Source: Allomeiothermus silvanus DSM 9946
GTDB lineage: Bacteria > Deinococcota > Deinococci > Deinococcales > Thermaceae
Assembly (NCBI RefSeq): GCF_000092125.1
Contig: NC_014212.1
Coordinates: forward strand, 2,004,001 to 2,068,000
Length of the DNA: 64,000 nt
Reading direction: 5' to 3'
Below the pieces are notes generated by a model. That model was not told the origin of the DNA and ran no database searches. It saw nothing but the letters and a program-made list of their open reading frames with translations. Shown piece by piece: positions 27,766 through 37,697 of the stretch (the stretch's first letter is position 1; each line of letters opens with the position of its first letter). The position numbers and the translations under genes are program-made.

Positions 27766-28326
27766 CTAGCGCAGCACTTCCAAGCGCACCCGTTTGCTCC
27801 CGCGTAGGCCGATGCGCTGTGCGGCAGCATACGAGAGATCGATGATGAACCCCGGGGTAAACGGTCCCCGGTCGTTGATCCGTACGACTACGCTTTGCCC
27901 GCTACCCGGGTTAGTCACCCGGACCCGCGTGCCAAACGGCAGGCTGCGGTGGGCTGCGGTAAAGGCATACATGTCGTAAGGCTCGCCGCTGGCCGTGCGC
28001 CTGCCGTGGAACTTAGGGCCGTACCAGGCCGCTAGCCCCTCGAAGCTCGCGCTTACCGTAGCTTCCACAGCCGATGACCCCGCAACCGTGAGTACCTGCC
28101 CGACCTTGATCACATCGCCGGATAGGTTATTGGCCTGTTGGAGTGCTTGCACGCTGGTTCCGTACTTATGGGCGATGCTGTAGAGGGTGTCGCCTTTTTG
28201 GACGGTGTGGGTTTGGGCGAGGGCAAGCGACCCCAGGAGCGCGAGCAGAAGCAAAACGAGGGCAACAGGCACCGAACCCCCAGAACACCCCGCAGGCCCA
28301 TACCCTAAACTCGGAGCCGTCCTCAT
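27766..28326 (-). CDS. LysM-RlpA-like cell-wall protein
   Basis: 186 residues. An N-terminal hydrophobic segment ends SLALAQ (signal peptide), followed by one LysM repeat (HTVQKGDTLYSIAHKYGTSV, about residues 40-82) and a double-psi beta-barrel of RlpA type (GLAAWYGPKFHGRRTASGE; LPFGTRVRVTNP; VVRINDRGPF). RlpA proteins bind or cleave peptidoglycan stripped of stem peptides. ATG 28326 overlaps the upstream peptidase stop as ATGA, which implies coupled translation. The longer open frame upstream is an extension through the peptidase gene. Confidence 0.88.
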   Translation of the reverse strand: MRTAPSLGYGPAGCSGGSVPVALVLLLLALLGSLALAQTHTVQKGDTLYSIAHKYGTSVQALQQANNLSGDVIKVGQVLTVAGSSAVEATVSASFEGLAAWYGPKFHGRRTASGEPYDMYAFTAAHRSLPFGTRVRVTNPGSGQSVVVRINDRGPFTPGFIIDLSYAAAQRIGLRGSKRVRLEVLR

Positions 28327-29366
28327 AGCTCCAACCAGCCCTTCGGTGTCTGGGAGAGTACCTCGTAGCCCCTCTCGGTCACCAGGACTAAATCCTCGAT
28401 GCGCACCCCGCCCAAATCCGGGATGTAGACCCCGGGTTCGATGGTGATTACCATCCCCGGCTCGAGCACGTCCTGGGAGATCTTGTTCAGGCTGGGGGCC
28501 TCGTGGATCAGCAGGCCAACCCCGTGGCCGAGCCCGTGGCTGAAGTACTGCCCGTACCCTTTGTCCTCGAGGATGCCTCGAGCCAGGGCATCGAGTTCCT
28601 GGCCGGTCTTGCCAGGGGCTACCGCCTCGAGCGCCCGTTCTTGGGCCTCGAGCACGGCGGCGTAGATCCTCTTCAGCTCGCCTGTGACCTCCCCGATCCC
28701 CACCGTACGGGTCATATCCGAGCAATACCCCTGAATCACCGCCCCAAAGTCCAGCGTCACTAGATCCCCCCCTTGCAAGACCCGCTCGCTAGGGGAGCCG
28801 TGGGGCATGGCGGTGCGCGTTCCCGAGACCACCGCGGTATCGAAGGCGACACCCTCCGAGCCGTTTTTCCGCAGGAAGAATTCCAACTCGAGGGCTATGT
28901 CAATTTCGCGGACTCCGGGCTTCAAGAAAGGTAGGATGTGCTCAAAAGCCCGGTCAGCCAGGGCGGCGGCCTGTCGAATATACCCGATTTCTTCCAGAGT
29001 TTTATGTACTCGCTGCTGCTCGATGAGGTCGTAGGTGGGAACCCACTCGCCGGGAGCTTGCTGGCGCAGGGCCTCGAGCTGGCCATAGCTGAGCCCCATC
29101 GCTTCGAAGCCGATCCGCCCCCCGAGCAGCTCGGCGTACACCTGGGGGCGTTCCTCACGCCCCGCGATCCGCACCGGGAGGCGTGATTCCTGTCCAGCCT
29201 GTACGGTGTAGCGTCCGTCGGTAAGCAAGATGGCTCCGGTTTTGTTCACGATCACCTGGCCGTCTTTGGGGTTGGTGAAACCTGACAGATAGCGCACGTT
29301 GGCCGGGCTGGATATGAGCAGGGTATCCAATGCATCAGCGCTCAGCAGCTTTTCGAAATCCACCAT
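28323..29366 (-). CDS. M24 aminopeptidase (Xaa-Pro type)
   Basis: 347 residues: an N-terminal creatinase-like domain (RYLSGFTNPKDG) and a C-terminal pita-bread metallopeptidase domain. Metal ligands fall in VTLDFGAVIQGYCSDMTRT, HGLGHGVGLLIHEAP and the final VTERGYEVLSQTP region. It cleaves X-Pro dipeptides or N-terminal X-Pro bonds (PepQ/PepP group; which one is not certain). TAGACT (29374-29379) stands 7 bases before the ATG, a leaderless promoter. Confidence 0.9.
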   Translation of the reverse strand: MVDFEKLLSADALDTLLISSPANVRYLSGFTNPKDGQVIVNKTGAILLTDGRYTVQAGQESRLPVRIAGREERPQVYAELLGGRIGFEAMGLSYGQLEALRQQAPGEWVPTYDLIEQQRVHKTLEEIGYIRQAAALADRAFEHILPFLKPGVREIDIALELEFFLRKNGSEGVAFDTAVVSGTRTAMPHGSPSERVLQGGDLVTLDFGAVIQGYCSDMTRTVGIGEVTGELKRIYAAVLEAQERALEAVAPGKTGQELDALARGILEDKGYGQYFSHGLGHGVGLLIHEAPSLNKISQDVLEPGMVITIEPGVYIPDLGGVRIEDLVLVTERGYEVLSQTPKGWLEL

Positions 29367-29426
29367 GTGAGGAAGTCTAACACGGCTATTTGGGGCGCCG
29401 GGCTTACCCTGACCTATGCAAAGCAG

Positions 29427-29464
29427 ATACTTTTCACGAATCAGAGTATCGTGTAATAAATCAC
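29427..29464 (+). repeat. 40-bp intergenic element, copy E
   Basis: TCACGA, 9 bases, TCGTGT, then AATAAATCAC. It is the most diverged of five related elements and lies about 48 bases upstream of the -10 box of the M24 peptidase gene. Confidence 0.65.
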
Positions 29465-29500
29465 ATAATACATTTTGTGTCTTGCCCAGTGTTATCCCAA

Positions 29501-29536
29501 AACGCTACGGGCGTCTGGCCAGACGCCCGTAGCGTT
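29501..29536 (-). terminator. Perfect 36-bp palindrome after ileS
   Basis: AACGCTACGGGCGTCTGG is followed directly by its exact reverse complement. It lies 17 bases beyond the ileS stop, and on the minus strand the 3' arm ends in a TTTT. It probably serves as the ileS terminator. Confidence 0.65.
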
Positions 29537-29552
29537 AGGTTCCCCGAAATCC

Positions 29553-32500
29553 TCAAGCCTTACGAAGCCCGATGACAACCTTACCCTCATCGTCCTCAAG
29601 CTGGGCCAAGAACCCTTCAGGGGTAGGGTTGGGCTCGAGGGAAAGGGCCAAAGTTTCTTCAGCCAGCCGGGTGCCAAATCTGGCCAGGGCTTCGGCGTAC
29701 TTGCCTTCAGCCTGGTAGGTAAGATGGATGCGATCCGAGACCTGCAGACCCATGTCTTTGCGGGCCTGTTGCACTAGCCGCACCAACTCGCGCGAAAGCC
29801 CCTCTAAGTAGAGTTCCTCGTCTATGCGCACCTCGAGCGCGGCCAGATAGCCCCGCTCCTCCAGAGCCTCGTAGCCTTCGGGGGAGAGGGCCTCGAGGAG
29901 CACCTCCTCTGGCTTTAGCTCTATCCCGATTTCCGGAAGGGGAATGGGCTCACCCCGCTTGACCCGCTCCGCAACCGCCTTGCCCTCAAGCCTTGCCAGG
30001 GCCTCGCGGATGGCGGGGAGCTGCTTGCCGTACTTTTTCCCCAGCACCGGCAGATTGGGCAACACCCGGTACGAGAGCACCGCCTCGCCCGGCCCTAGCA
30101 CCCGCAGCTCCTTGACGTTGAGCTCATCAGCGATCTCGGGGGCGAAGTGGGCCAGTCCAGCCCGCTCCTCCTCGGAGGGGGCGGTCACCAGCATCAGGGG
30201 TAGGGGGATGCGGGTCTTGACCCCACTTTTGGCGCGAGCGGCGCGGGCTAAGCCTACTACCTCGAGCGCTGCGTGCATGGCCCGCAGCAGCCTTAGGTCT
30301 TTCAGCTCGGGCTTGGCCTCAGGCCAGGACTCCAGGTGCACGCTCTCGGGAGCTTCCGGGCGCACCGATCGCACCAGGTTCTGGTACAGTCCCTCGGCGA
30401 AGAAGGGGGTGAAAGGTGCGGCAAGCAGCGCTACCGTGGTCAGCGCTTCGTAGAGGGTGGCGTAGGCGGCCTCGCGGTCGGCGGCGTCTTCATTCTTCCA
30501 GAAACGACGGCGGTTCCTGCGAACGTACCAGTTGGAAAGCTCTTCCACGAACGTCTCGAGCGCCCGGGCCCCTCCCCGGGCGTCGTAGCTCTCGAGGGCC
30601 TGGGTGACTTCCTCGATGAGTTCCTGGGTCCGCGCTACCAGCCAGCGGTCGATCTCCGGGCGGTCAGCCACCTTAGGCGGATTTTTGAGGTCGGGACGAT
30701 CCAAATTAGCGTACAGCACGAAAAAGCTATAGACATTCCAGAGCGTGCCCAAGAAGCCGCGCATGGCCTCAGCCACCAGCCGCTCGGAAAAGCGCTTGGT
30801 GTCTCCGGGGTCACTGGCGGTGAACATGTACCAGCGCACCGCATCCGCCCCATACTTGTCGAAAGCAGGCAAGGGCTCGACCACGTTGCCCTTGCTCTTG
30901 GACATCTTCTGTCCTTTCTCGTCTACCAGATGGCCCAGGCAAATCACGTTCTTGAAGGCGGGCATGCCGTAGAGCAGGGTGGCGATGGCATGTAGCGAGT
31001 AAAACCAGCCGCGGGTTTGGTCAATGGCCTCGCTGATGAAGTCGGCGTTGAAGTGCTTCTTGAACTGCGCATAGTTGGCCTCGTAGCCGGGCATAGGTTC
31101 TTCGCCTTGCATCATCAGATGCCACTGCGCGTAGGGCATAGCCCCCGAGTCGAACCATACGTCCAGCACCTCCGGTACCCGGCGGAAAGTCTTGCCGTTC
31201 TTGACAAAGGTGATGTCGTCTACGTAAGGGCGGTGCAGCTCGAGGCCCGACAGGTCACGCCCGGCCAGCTCAGAAAGCTCCTGCACGCTTCCCACGCAGA
31301 TCTTCTCCGAACCGTCTTCTGCCACCCAGAAGGGGAGGGGAGTCCCCCAGTAGCGTTCGCGGCTGATGGCCCAATCCACGTTGTCCTTGAGCCAGTTGCC
31401 GAACCTCCCGTGCTTGATATGCTCGGGCACCCAGTTGATTTGCTCGTTGTTCTCGAACAACTCTTTACGGTACTGCGAGGTCTTGATGTACCAGCTTGGC
31501 TTGGCGAAGTAGAGGATGGGGTCGCCGGTGCGGTCGTGGAAGGGGTAACGGTGGCGGATCGTCCCGACGTGGTACATCACCCCGCGCTCCTTCATGGCGC
31601 GGATCAGACCCTTATCGGCGTCCTTGAAAAACTTGCCGCGTTCGTCGGTGACCCGCATGATTCCGTACTCGTCAGTGCCGAAGAGCAGCGGTGTGCCGTA
31701 CTTACGGGAAAGCTCGAGGTCCTCCGCTCCATAGACCGGGGCCTCGTGGGCTACTCCCGAGCCATCGGCGGCCGTAACAAAGTCGGCCAGCGCTACGAAA
31801 TGCATCACTGGCTTGCCATCGGGCCGTCGCTGGCCTTGCTCCTTTACCACCCCCAGTTCGACGCAGACCTCAGGGAAAGGTGGGGTATACTCCCACCACT
31901 CCATCTGTGCACCTTTGAGGTGTGCCACCACCTCCAGTTCTTCTTTATGCAACTCCTCGAGCCGCTCCACCGCGTCCATCGCGAAGATCAGGTGCCCCGC
32001 CGAGGGCGAGCGCACCACGGCGTAGTCCATCTCGGGGTGCACCGCCGCCATGGTGTTCGAGGGTAGGGTCCAGGGGGTGGTAGTCCAGACTAGGATGGCC
32101 AAATCGGGCAAGTCCTCGAGCCTTACCCCTTGGGCGGCGAGCGCTTCGCGTACGGCGGCAGGCGTGGTTTCGAGTTTGAGCGGGAAGCGTACGTAGACGC
32201 TGGGATCGTCTACCTCGCGGTAGCCCTCGGCAATCTCGTTTTGCGAGAGGGTGGTGGAGATACGGGGGGAAAGCGGCACCACCTTATAGTCCTGGGTGAT
32301 GAGGCCTTTGTCCCACAGCCGTTTTAGCAAGTTCCACACCGACTCGATGTACTCGTTGCTATAGGTGATGTAGGCGTTCTCCAGGTCCACCCAGTACCCG
32401 AGCCGTTCGGTAAAGTAGTTCCAGTCCTGGATGTTCTCGAAGACGTACTGCTTGCATGTTTCGTTGAACTCGGCGATCTCCTCGCGCGAGAGGGCCTTGC

Positions 32501-32828
32501 GCCCCAGCACGCCCAGCCGCTTCTCCACCGCGATCTCTACCGGCAGCCCATGGGTATCCCAGCCGCCCTTGCGGGTCACGTGGTAGCCCCGCATGGTGCG
32601 GTAGCGGGGAAAGAGGTCCTTGAAACTCCGGGCCAGCACGTGGTGCATGGCCGGTAGCCCATTGGCGGTGGGGGGCCCTTCGTAGAATACGAACTCACCC
32701 CGGGGGGCGGGCTTTCTATCCGACTTCTGGAAGATGCTCTCCCGCTTCCAGAACTCCAGCACCTGGGTCTCGAGGGCGGGGAAGTTCATTTCCCCCACTT
32801 CCTTGAACAGCTTTTTTTCTTCTACCAT
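29553..32828 (-). CDS. ileS: Isoleucyl-tRNA synthetase
   Basis: About 1091 residues, class Ia synthetase of the long type. PTANGLPAMHHVLAR holds the HIGH-like motif, GGWDTHGLPVEIAVEK is typical, WVAEDGSEKICVGS belongs to the editing/insertion part, and KMSKSKGNVVEP near residue 620 is the KMSKS loop; a C-terminal tRNA-binding region follows. ATG 32828 is preceded by AAGGAG with good spacing; the frame is open further upstream only because the T-box leader happens to lack stops. Expression is expected to depend on the T-box. Confidence 0.95.
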   Translation of the reverse strand: MVEEKKLFKEVGEMNFPALETQVLEFWKRESIFQKSDRKPAPRGEFVFYEGPPTANGLPAMHHVLARSFKDLFPRYRTMRGYHVTRKGGWDTHGLPVEIAVEKRLGVLGRKALSREEIAEFNETCKQYVFENIQDWNYFTERLGYWVDLENAYITYSNEYIESVWNLLKRLWDKGLITQDYKVVPLSPRISTTLSQNEIAEGYREVDDPSVYVRFPLKLETTPAAVREALAAQGVRLEDLPDLAILVWTTTPWTLPSNTMAAVHPEMDYAVVRSPSAGHLIFAMDAVERLEELHKEELEVVAHLKGAQMEWWEYTPPFPEVCVELGVVKEQGQRRPDGKPVMHFVALADFVTAADGSGVAHEAPVYGAEDLELSRKYGTPLLFGTDEYGIMRVTDERGKFFKDADKGLIRAMKERGVMYHVGTIRHRYPFHDRTGDPILYFAKPSWYIKTSQYRKELFENNEQINWVPEHIKHGRFGNWLKDNVDWAISRERYWGTPLPFWVAEDGSEKICVGSVQELSELAGRDLSGLELHRPYVDDITFVKNGKTFRRVPEVLDVWFDSGAMPYAQWHLMMQGEEPMPGYEANYAQFKKHFNADFISEAIDQTRGWFYSLHAIATLLYGMPAFKNVICLGHLVDEKGQKMSKSKGNVVEPLPAFDKYGADAVRWYMFTASDPGDTKRFSERLVAEAMRGFLGTLWNVYSFFVLYANLDRPDLKNPPKVADRPEIDRWLVARTQELIEEVTQALESYDARGGARALETFVEELSNWYVRRNRRRFWKNEDAADREAAYATLYEALTTVALLAAPFTPFFAEGLYQNLVRSVRPEAPESVHLESWPEAKPELKDLRLLRAMHAALEVVGLARAARAKSGVKTRIPLPLMLVTAPSEEERAGLAHFAPEIADELNVKELRVLGPGEAVLSYRVLPNLPVLGKKYGKQLPAIREALARLEGKAVAERVKRGEPIPLPEIGIELKPEEVLLEALSPEGYEALEERGYLAALEVRIDEELYLEGLSRELVRLVQQARKDMGLQVSDRIHLTYQAEGKYAEALARFGTRLAEETLALSLEPNPTPEGFLAQLEDDEGKVVIGLRKA

Positions 32829-32864
32829 CTTTTGGTCTCCTTCTGGAAACCCTAAAGCTGGGGT

Positions 32865-33166
32865 AAAACAAAACGCCCGTACCTTCTTCCCACAATAGGG
32901 TTTCTCAGGTGCGGACGAGAGGGGCGCTCCCGCGTTACCACCGCACTTCTCGGCATCGGAGCTTTCGGACTTGCCGAGCACTCTTGAGCGCTATTACGGG
33001 CGCACCCGTCGGGTTCTACTTGGAGTCTAGGGCTTTTTAGCTCCCGACGCCTTTCTTCCCGCGGCTCCAGGGTGATGGCCCCTTCCTATGGCGCTTGGCG
33101 CGCTCGCCTTTACATCGAACCCAGCCTGTGCTAATCTCCACATTTGGCGGCTAGGCCGACAGGTAC
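32865..33166 (-). ncRNA. T-box riboswitch of ileS (isoleucine)
   Basis: The leader carries GTGCGGTGGTAACGCGGGAG and CTCTCGTCCGC (32908-32946), the conserved T-box bulge and antiterminator. An alternative terminator pairs CGTCCGCACC (32908-32917) with GGTACGGGCG (32874-32883), followed by TTTTGTTTT (32865-32873). An ATC at 33074-33076 is a candidate isoleucine specifier codon. Uncharged tRNA-Ile would favour the antiterminator and so ileS transcription. The Stem I fold was not computed. Confidence 0.85.
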
Positions 33167-33195
33167 ACTCTAGCAAGTCCCCTAGGGCGAGTCAA
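33167..33195 (-). promoter_or_regulatory. Promoter of the ileS T-box transcript
   Basis: TTGACT (33190-33195), 17 bases, TAGAGT (33167-33172) on the minus strand. Transcription from here would begin at the 5' side of the T-box. Confidence 0.75.
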
Positions 33196-33340
33196 CGCGA
33201 AACGGTTGCACGTCGGATGGCGCTAGGGTAAACTGCACCTGAAGCCAACAGCCCAGGCTGCTCAACAGCTAATCTTGCCGTGCTGTAGGCAGCCCACGCT
33301 GTCACCCCCATACAAACCGGATTTAAAAGGAGCTTGAGGT

Positions 33341-34000
33341 ATGGACTTATACCTGGATACTGCTGAAGTTAGCGAAATCCGCGAGATTGCGTCTTGGGGC
33401 GTGCTAGGGGGGGTTACCACCAACCCCAGCCTAGTCGCCAAGTCGGGGCGCGGCTTTGAGGAAGTCATCCGAGAAATCAGCGCGATCGTCCAAGGGCCGG
33501 TTTCCGCCGAGGTAACTGCTATGGAGGCTCCGGCCATGATCGCCGAGGGACGCAAGCTCGCAGCGATTGATCCCAACGTGGTGGTCAAGCTCCCCACCAT
33601 CGTGGAGGGGCTCAAAGCCTGCAAGGCGCTTTCTGCCGAGGGCATCCGGGTGAACATGACCCTGATCTTTTCCGCCAACCAGGCTCTCCTGGCGGCTCAC
33701 GCTGGGGCTTGGTGCGTTTCGCCGTTCGCCGGACGCCTCGACGATATCTCCTGGGACGGTATGGACCTGGTGGCCGAGATCGCTCAGATCTTCGACATCC
33801 ACGCCATCGGTACCCGGGTGCTGGCGGCCTCGATCCGCCATCCGATGCATGTCCTGCAAGCGGCTAAGGCCGGAGCTGACATCGCCACCATGCCGGCCAA
33901 GGTGTTCCAACAACTGATCCAACACCCGCTCACCGATAAAGGCTTGCAGCAATTCCTGGCCGACTGGGAAAAATCCAAGGAGAAAGCGAAGCAACCATGA
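33341..34000 (+). CDS. tal: Transaldolase (short, FSA/TalC-type)
   Basis: 219 residues, the compact TIM-barrel transaldolase/fructose-6-phosphate aldolase group. It begins [20 protein letters not shown] and has [31 protein letters not shown] with the Schiff-base Lys, [19 protein letters not shown] and FVGRLDDI-type [11 protein letters not shown]. It links the pentose phosphate pathway to glycolysis, together with tkt elsewhere in the window. AAAAGGAGCTTGAGGT precedes the ATG. Its TGA overlaps the rho ATG. Confidence 0.93.
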   Translation: MDLYLDTAEVSEIREIASWGVLGGVTTNPSLVAKSGRGFEEVIREISAIVQGPVSAEVTAMEAPAMIAEGRKLAAIDPNVVVKLPTIVEGLKACKALSAEGIRVNMTLIFSANQALLAAHAGAWCVSPFAGRLDDISWDGMDLVAEIAQIFDIHAIGTRVLAASIRHPMHVLQAAKAGADIATMPAKVFQQLIQHPLTDKGLQQFLADWEKSKEKAKQP

Positions 34001-35289
34001 GAACCGCGCGCGGCAAGAAGACCGCTACCGAACCCACCTCTCTGTCGTATCAAGAACTCTCCGCTAAGATCCTGCCCGAGCTACATCTCATCGCTGCCCA
34101 ACAGGGCATCGAGGACTACAAGAAAATGGGCAAGGACGACTTGGTCATGGCCCTGTTGCAACAGGAGGCTACCGGGGAGGGCCTAAAGCTGGCCAAGGGC
34201 TATCTCGAGATCAGCTCTGACGGCTATGGCTTCTTGCAGGAAAACCTGTATAACCTCGAGACCCGCTCGGTCATCGTCTCGGCGGGCCTGATCAAGCAGC
34301 ACCAGCTCCGCACCGGCGATTACGTGGTGGGCAAAGCCCGCCCTCCGCGCGAAAACGAGCGTTATGGCACGCTGATGCGGGTAGAAGCGGTCAACAATCT
34401 AGACCCCGAAGCCGCGGCCCGCAGGCCCAAGTTCGATGAACTCATCCCCCAGTTTCCTGATCGGCAGCTTAGGCTCGAGACCACTCCAGATGAGATGTCC
34501 ACCCGGGTCATCGACCTACTCTCGCCCATCGGGCGGGGACAGCGCGGGCTGATCGTAGCGCCACCCAAAGCGGGTAAGACTACCCTGCTCAAGAAGATCG
34601 CCAAGGCCATCCTCAAAAACGAGCCGGATGTCAAAGTGATCGTGCTGCTCATCGATGAGCGCCCTGAGGAGGTCACCGACTTCCGCGAGAGCGTGGAGGG
34701 GGCCGAGGTCATTGCCAGTACCTTCGACGAACCCCCCCAGAACCACATTCGGGTGGCCGAGTTCGTACACGAACGCTCCCGCCGCATCGTAGAGGAGGGT
34801 GGGCACGTGGTGATCCTGCTGGACAGCATCACCCGTTTGGCGCGGGCAAATAACCTGGTCACTCCGCCTACCGGGCGTACACTATCGGGTGGCTTGGACT
34901 CGGCGGCCCTGCACTTTCCCAAACGCTTCTTGGGGGCGGCCCGCAATATCCGCGGGGGAGGCTCGCTTACCATCTTGGCCACGGCCTTGGTCGAGACCGG
35001 CAGCCGCATGGACGACGTGATCTTCGAGGAGTTTAAGGGAACCGGAAACATGGAACTGCAGCTCAACCGCCGTCTTGAGGAGCGCCGCATCTTCCCGGCT
35101 ATCGACATCTCCAAGTCTTCCACCCGCCGTGAAGAACTTCTCTTGGGCGAGGAAGTGCTGCAAAAGGTCTGGCTGCTGCGCAAGGTATTGGCCGACATGG
35201 ACCCCGCTGAGGCGATGGAAATGCTGCTTTCTCGGCTTTCCCGCACCAAGAGCAACAAGGAGTTCCTTGCAACTTTGGCGGGAAAGTAG
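33997..35289 (+). CDS. rho: Transcription termination factor Rho
   Basis: 430 residues, a hexameric RNA helicase. N-terminal Rho domain, RNA-binding OB fold ([13 protein letters not shown]), Walker A in [19 protein letters not shown] near residue 185, Walker B in [16 protein letters not shown], and the Q/R loops [16 protein letters not shown] and [19 protein letters not shown]. It starts by a 4-base ATGA overlap with the transaldolase gene, so the two are translationally coupled, an uncommon pairing. Confidence 0.97.
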   Translation: MRTARGKKTATEPTSLSYQELSAKILPELHLIAAQQGIEDYKKMGKDDLVMALLQQEATGEGLKLAKGYLEISSDGYGFLQENLYNLETRSVIVSAGLIKQHQLRTGDYVVGKARPPRENERYGTLMRVEAVNNLDPEAAARRPKFDELIPQFPDRQLRLETTPDEMSTRVIDLLSPIGRGQRGLIVAPPKAGKTTLLKKIAKAILKNEPDVKVIVLLIDERPEEVTDFRESVEGAEVIASTFDEPPQNHIRVAEFVHERSRRIVEEGGHVVILLDSITRLARANNLVTPPTGRTLSGGLDSAALHFPKRFLGAARNIRGGGSLTILATALVETGSRMDDVIFEEFKGTGNMELQLNRRLEERRIFPAIDISKSSTRREELLLGEEVLQKVWLLRKVLADMDPAEAMEMLLSRLSRTKSNKEFLATLAGK

Positions 35290-35360
35290 TTATACTCTCG
35301 CAGGGTAGCCCAAAGGGTAGCTCGCCAAGCTAGCCAACACCACTCCCGGAGGACTTGACC

Positions 35361-36605
35361 TTGCCTAACGAATGGTGGAGACTCGCGTTTGCTGGAGCTT
35401 TGCTCAATCTTCCTCTAGCCACGCTGGACATCCCGAAGGAGCTAGCTCCCTCGAACGAAGTTGTCTTAGACGCCCCTGCTAAAAAAGGTTGGGTGCTGTA
35501 TACGGTACAATCCGGCGATACCCTGAGCGCCATCGCCAGCCGGTATGGGGTAGATCCTCGGGCCATCCTGTGGTCTACAGGTATAACCAGCCCCGATCTC
35601 AAACCGGGGCAGACGTTGCGTATCCCCATCACCGAGCAGGTCGAGCGGGAGGTACGCCTCCCGCCAGGGGTGCGGGAGTACGTAGTGCAAAGTGGGGATA
35701 CCCTGCAAACGCTGGCTCGGCGTTACGGGGTGACCGAGTTGGAGCTGGTATCGGCCAACCCTAGCCTCTCTAGCCTGGACCGGCTGGTCGAGGGAAGCGT
35801 CCTCTACATCCCCACCCAGACCAAGGGCTTGCTGGTAGAGATGGGCAAGGGGCAGACCCTTGCTGACCTGGCTGAGCGCTTCGGGGTCCCGCTGCTGTCT
35901 ATTGCCAAGGCCAACGGGGTCAAAGACCCGCTCGAGCTTCGCGCCGGGGATCTGGTGCTCCTACCCGGCATCCAGGCCCGCACCACCTATGACCGGCTGT
36001 TGGCCGTGCGCGAAGAGGAGCGCCGCCAGCGCGAGGAGGAACAGCGCCGCCTGGCCGAGGAGCGCCGCAAGCAGGAGGAAGCCCGCCGTTTGGCCGAACA
36101 GCAGCGCCAGCAGCAACTGGCCCAGGCTCGCCTACAACGCCAACGGCAGCAACAGGCCGCAGTGGCGCACCGCTCCCAGGCCGGGAAATCCCCCACGGTG
36201 CGCCGGGTTGACTATGAAGCCGCCGCCAGCGGTTTCCAGTGGCCGCTGGGCAACTTTGTCATCACCACCTATTACGGCCAGCGAGGGGCCTATCAGCGCT
36301 TCCATACCGGAATAGACTTGGCTGCCCCCATGGGCACCCCCATCTATGCTGCTAAAGCAGGCCAGGTAGAAACCGCCGGGTGGAGCAGTTGGGGTTACGG
36401 ACTTCACGTTATCATCGATCATGGCTCGGGAGTGGAAACCCTCTACGGGCATATGTCTCGCATCGCAGTACAGCCGGGTCAGTTTGTCGAACGTGGCCAG
36501 CTCATCGGCTACGTGGGCTCCACCGGCTGGTCCACCGGCCCGCACTGCCACTTCGAAGTGCGGGTGGGTGGGGGAACCCGTAACCCCCTGGCGTATCTCC
36601 CCTAG
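35361..36605 (+). CDS. LysM-repeat M23 peptidoglycan endopeptidase
   Basis: About 414 residues: an N-terminal hydrophobic stretch, two clear LysM repeats (YTVQSGDTLSAIASRYGV and YVVQSGDTLQTLARRYGV), a third weaker one (KGQTLADLAERFGV), a long charged Gln/Arg-rich coiled coil (about residues 205-275), and a LytM/M23 domain with HTGIDLAAPMGTPI, LYGHMSRI and GPHCHFEVRVGG. The zinc ligands are present, so it should cut peptide cross-links or activate an amidase, like EnvC/NlpD. TTG 35361 fits a GGAGGA 7 bases upstream. Confidence 0.9.
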   Translation: MPNEWWRLAFAGALLNLPLATLDIPKELAPSNEVVLDAPAKKGWVLYTVQSGDTLSAIASRYGVDPRAILWSTGITSPDLKPGQTLRIPITEQVEREVRLPPGVREYVVQSGDTLQTLARRYGVTELELVSANPSLSSLDRLVEGSVLYIPTQTKGLLVEMGKGQTLADLAERFGVPLLSIAKANGVKDPLELRAGDLVLLPGIQARTTYDRLLAVREEERRQREEEQRRLAEERRKQEEARRLAEQQRQQQLAQARLQRQRQQQAAVAHRSQAGKSPTVRRVDYEAAASGFQWPLGNFVITTYYGQRGAYQRFHTGIDLAAPMGTPIYAAKAGQVETAGWSSWGYGLHVIIDHGSGVETLYGHMSRIAVQPGQFVERGQLIGYVGSTGWSTGPHCHFEVRVGGGTRNPLAYLP

Positions 36606-36642
36606 AGCGGTTCCCACGAATACTCGGCCCAGCAAACTGCTG

Positions 36643-36673
36643 CCCCAGTCAGCCGAAGGTGAGGCGACTGGGG
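36643..36673 (+). terminator. Hairpin after the LysM-M23 gene
   Basis: CCCCAGTC and GACTGGGG form a perfect 8-bp stem with a 15-base loop, 38 bases downstream of the stop. No T-run. Confidence 0.5.
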
Positions 36674-36778
36674 CGGTTGGCTATCGGCAGGCATTGTCGC
36701 CTCGAACCGTGCTTTTCGTTCTGTCGGGTGGTAGATTAGAACACGGTTGCTTTGTGCAGCAAATACCGGGAGGAAGTA

Positions 36779-37690
36779 ATGGAGAAAGGTACCCTACGTG
36801 TAAAGACCGGCTTCGCCGAGATGTTCAAGGGCGGAGTGATCATGGATGTGATGAACCCCGATCAGGCCCGCATCGCCGAGGACGCCGGGGCCACTGCGGT
36901 GATGGCCCTCGAGCGCATCCCTGCCGATATCCGGGCCCAGGGCGGGGTGGCCCGGATGTCCGATCCGGAGATGATCGAAAAGATCAAAGAGGCGGTCTCT
37001 ATCCCCGTGATGGCCAAGGTGCGCATCGGGCACTTCGTGGAGGCGCAGATTCTAGAAGCCATCGGGGTGGATTTTATCGATGAGTCCGAGGTGCTAACCC
37101 CTGCCGACGAGGCGTACCACATCAACAAGTGGGACTTCAAGGTGCCTTTTGTTTGCGGGGCTACCAACATCGGCGAGGCGCTGCGCCGCATCGGCGAGGG
37201 AGCGGCCATGATCCGCACTAAGGGCGAAGCCGGGACCGGCAACGTGGTAGAAGCGGTGCGCCACGCCAGGAGCGTTTTGGGCGCTATCCGCCAGATTCAG
37301 GCGATGCCCAAAGAAGAGCTCATGACCTTTGCTAAGGAGAACGGAGCTCCCTACGACCTTGTGCTGTGGGTGCACGAGAATGGTCGCCTGCCGGTGGTGA
37401 ACTTCGCCGCCGGAGGAGTGGCTACTCCAGCGGATGCCGCTTTGATGATGCAGCTCGGGATGGACGGGGTGTTCGTAGGATCAGGCATCTTCAAGTCGGC
37501 GGCTAGCCTCTCCGAGGCCGAACGCCCTAAAGCTTGGTTCCGCCGTGCTCAAGCCATCGTCAAGGCGGTTACCCATTACCGTGACCCTGCCGTGCTGGCC
37601 GAGGTCTCTCGCGGTCTGGGGGAGGCTATGGTGGGCATTAACCTCGACTACCTGGCTGAAGAAGAAAAGCTCGCCAAGCGTGGGTGGTAA
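36779..37690 (+). CDS. pdxS: Pyridoxal 5'-phosphate synthase subunit PdxS
   Basis: 303 residues, the (beta/alpha)8 synthase subunit of the DXP-independent PLP pathway. [44 protein letters not shown] (with the active Lys), [17 protein letters not shown] and [10 protein letters not shown] are all typical. It uses ribose 5-phosphate, glyceraldehyde 3-phosphate and ammonia from PdxT. GGGAGGAAGTA directly precedes ATG 36779. pdxT lies downstream after a hairpin. Confidence 0.97.
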   Translation: MEKGTLRVKTGFAEMFKGGVIMDVMNPDQARIAEDAGATAVMALERIPADIRAQGGVARMSDPEMIEKIKEAVSIPVMAKVRIGHFVEAQILEAIGVDFIDESEVLTPADEAYHINKWDFKVPFVCGATNIGEALRRIGEGAAMIRTKGEAGTGNVVEAVRHARSVLGAIRQIQAMPKEELMTFAKENGAPYDLVLWVHENGRLPVVNFAAGGVATPADAALMMQLGMDGVFVGSGIFKSAASLSEAERPKAWFRRAQAIVKAVTHYRDPAVLAEVSRGLGEAMVGINLDYLAEEEKLAKRGW

Positions 37691-37697
37691 AACAACA

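Noticed and set aside
27766-28725. Long 319-codon version of the RlpA-like gene
   Set aside because: The extra N-terminal part is antisense-free overlap with the M24 peptidase gene in another frame; ATG 28326 with a signal peptide and ATGA overlap is the natural start.
32829-32981. N-terminal extension of IleS
   Set aside because: The upstream frame is the T-box leader and includes its terminator; AAGGAG and the family N-terminus support ATG 32828.
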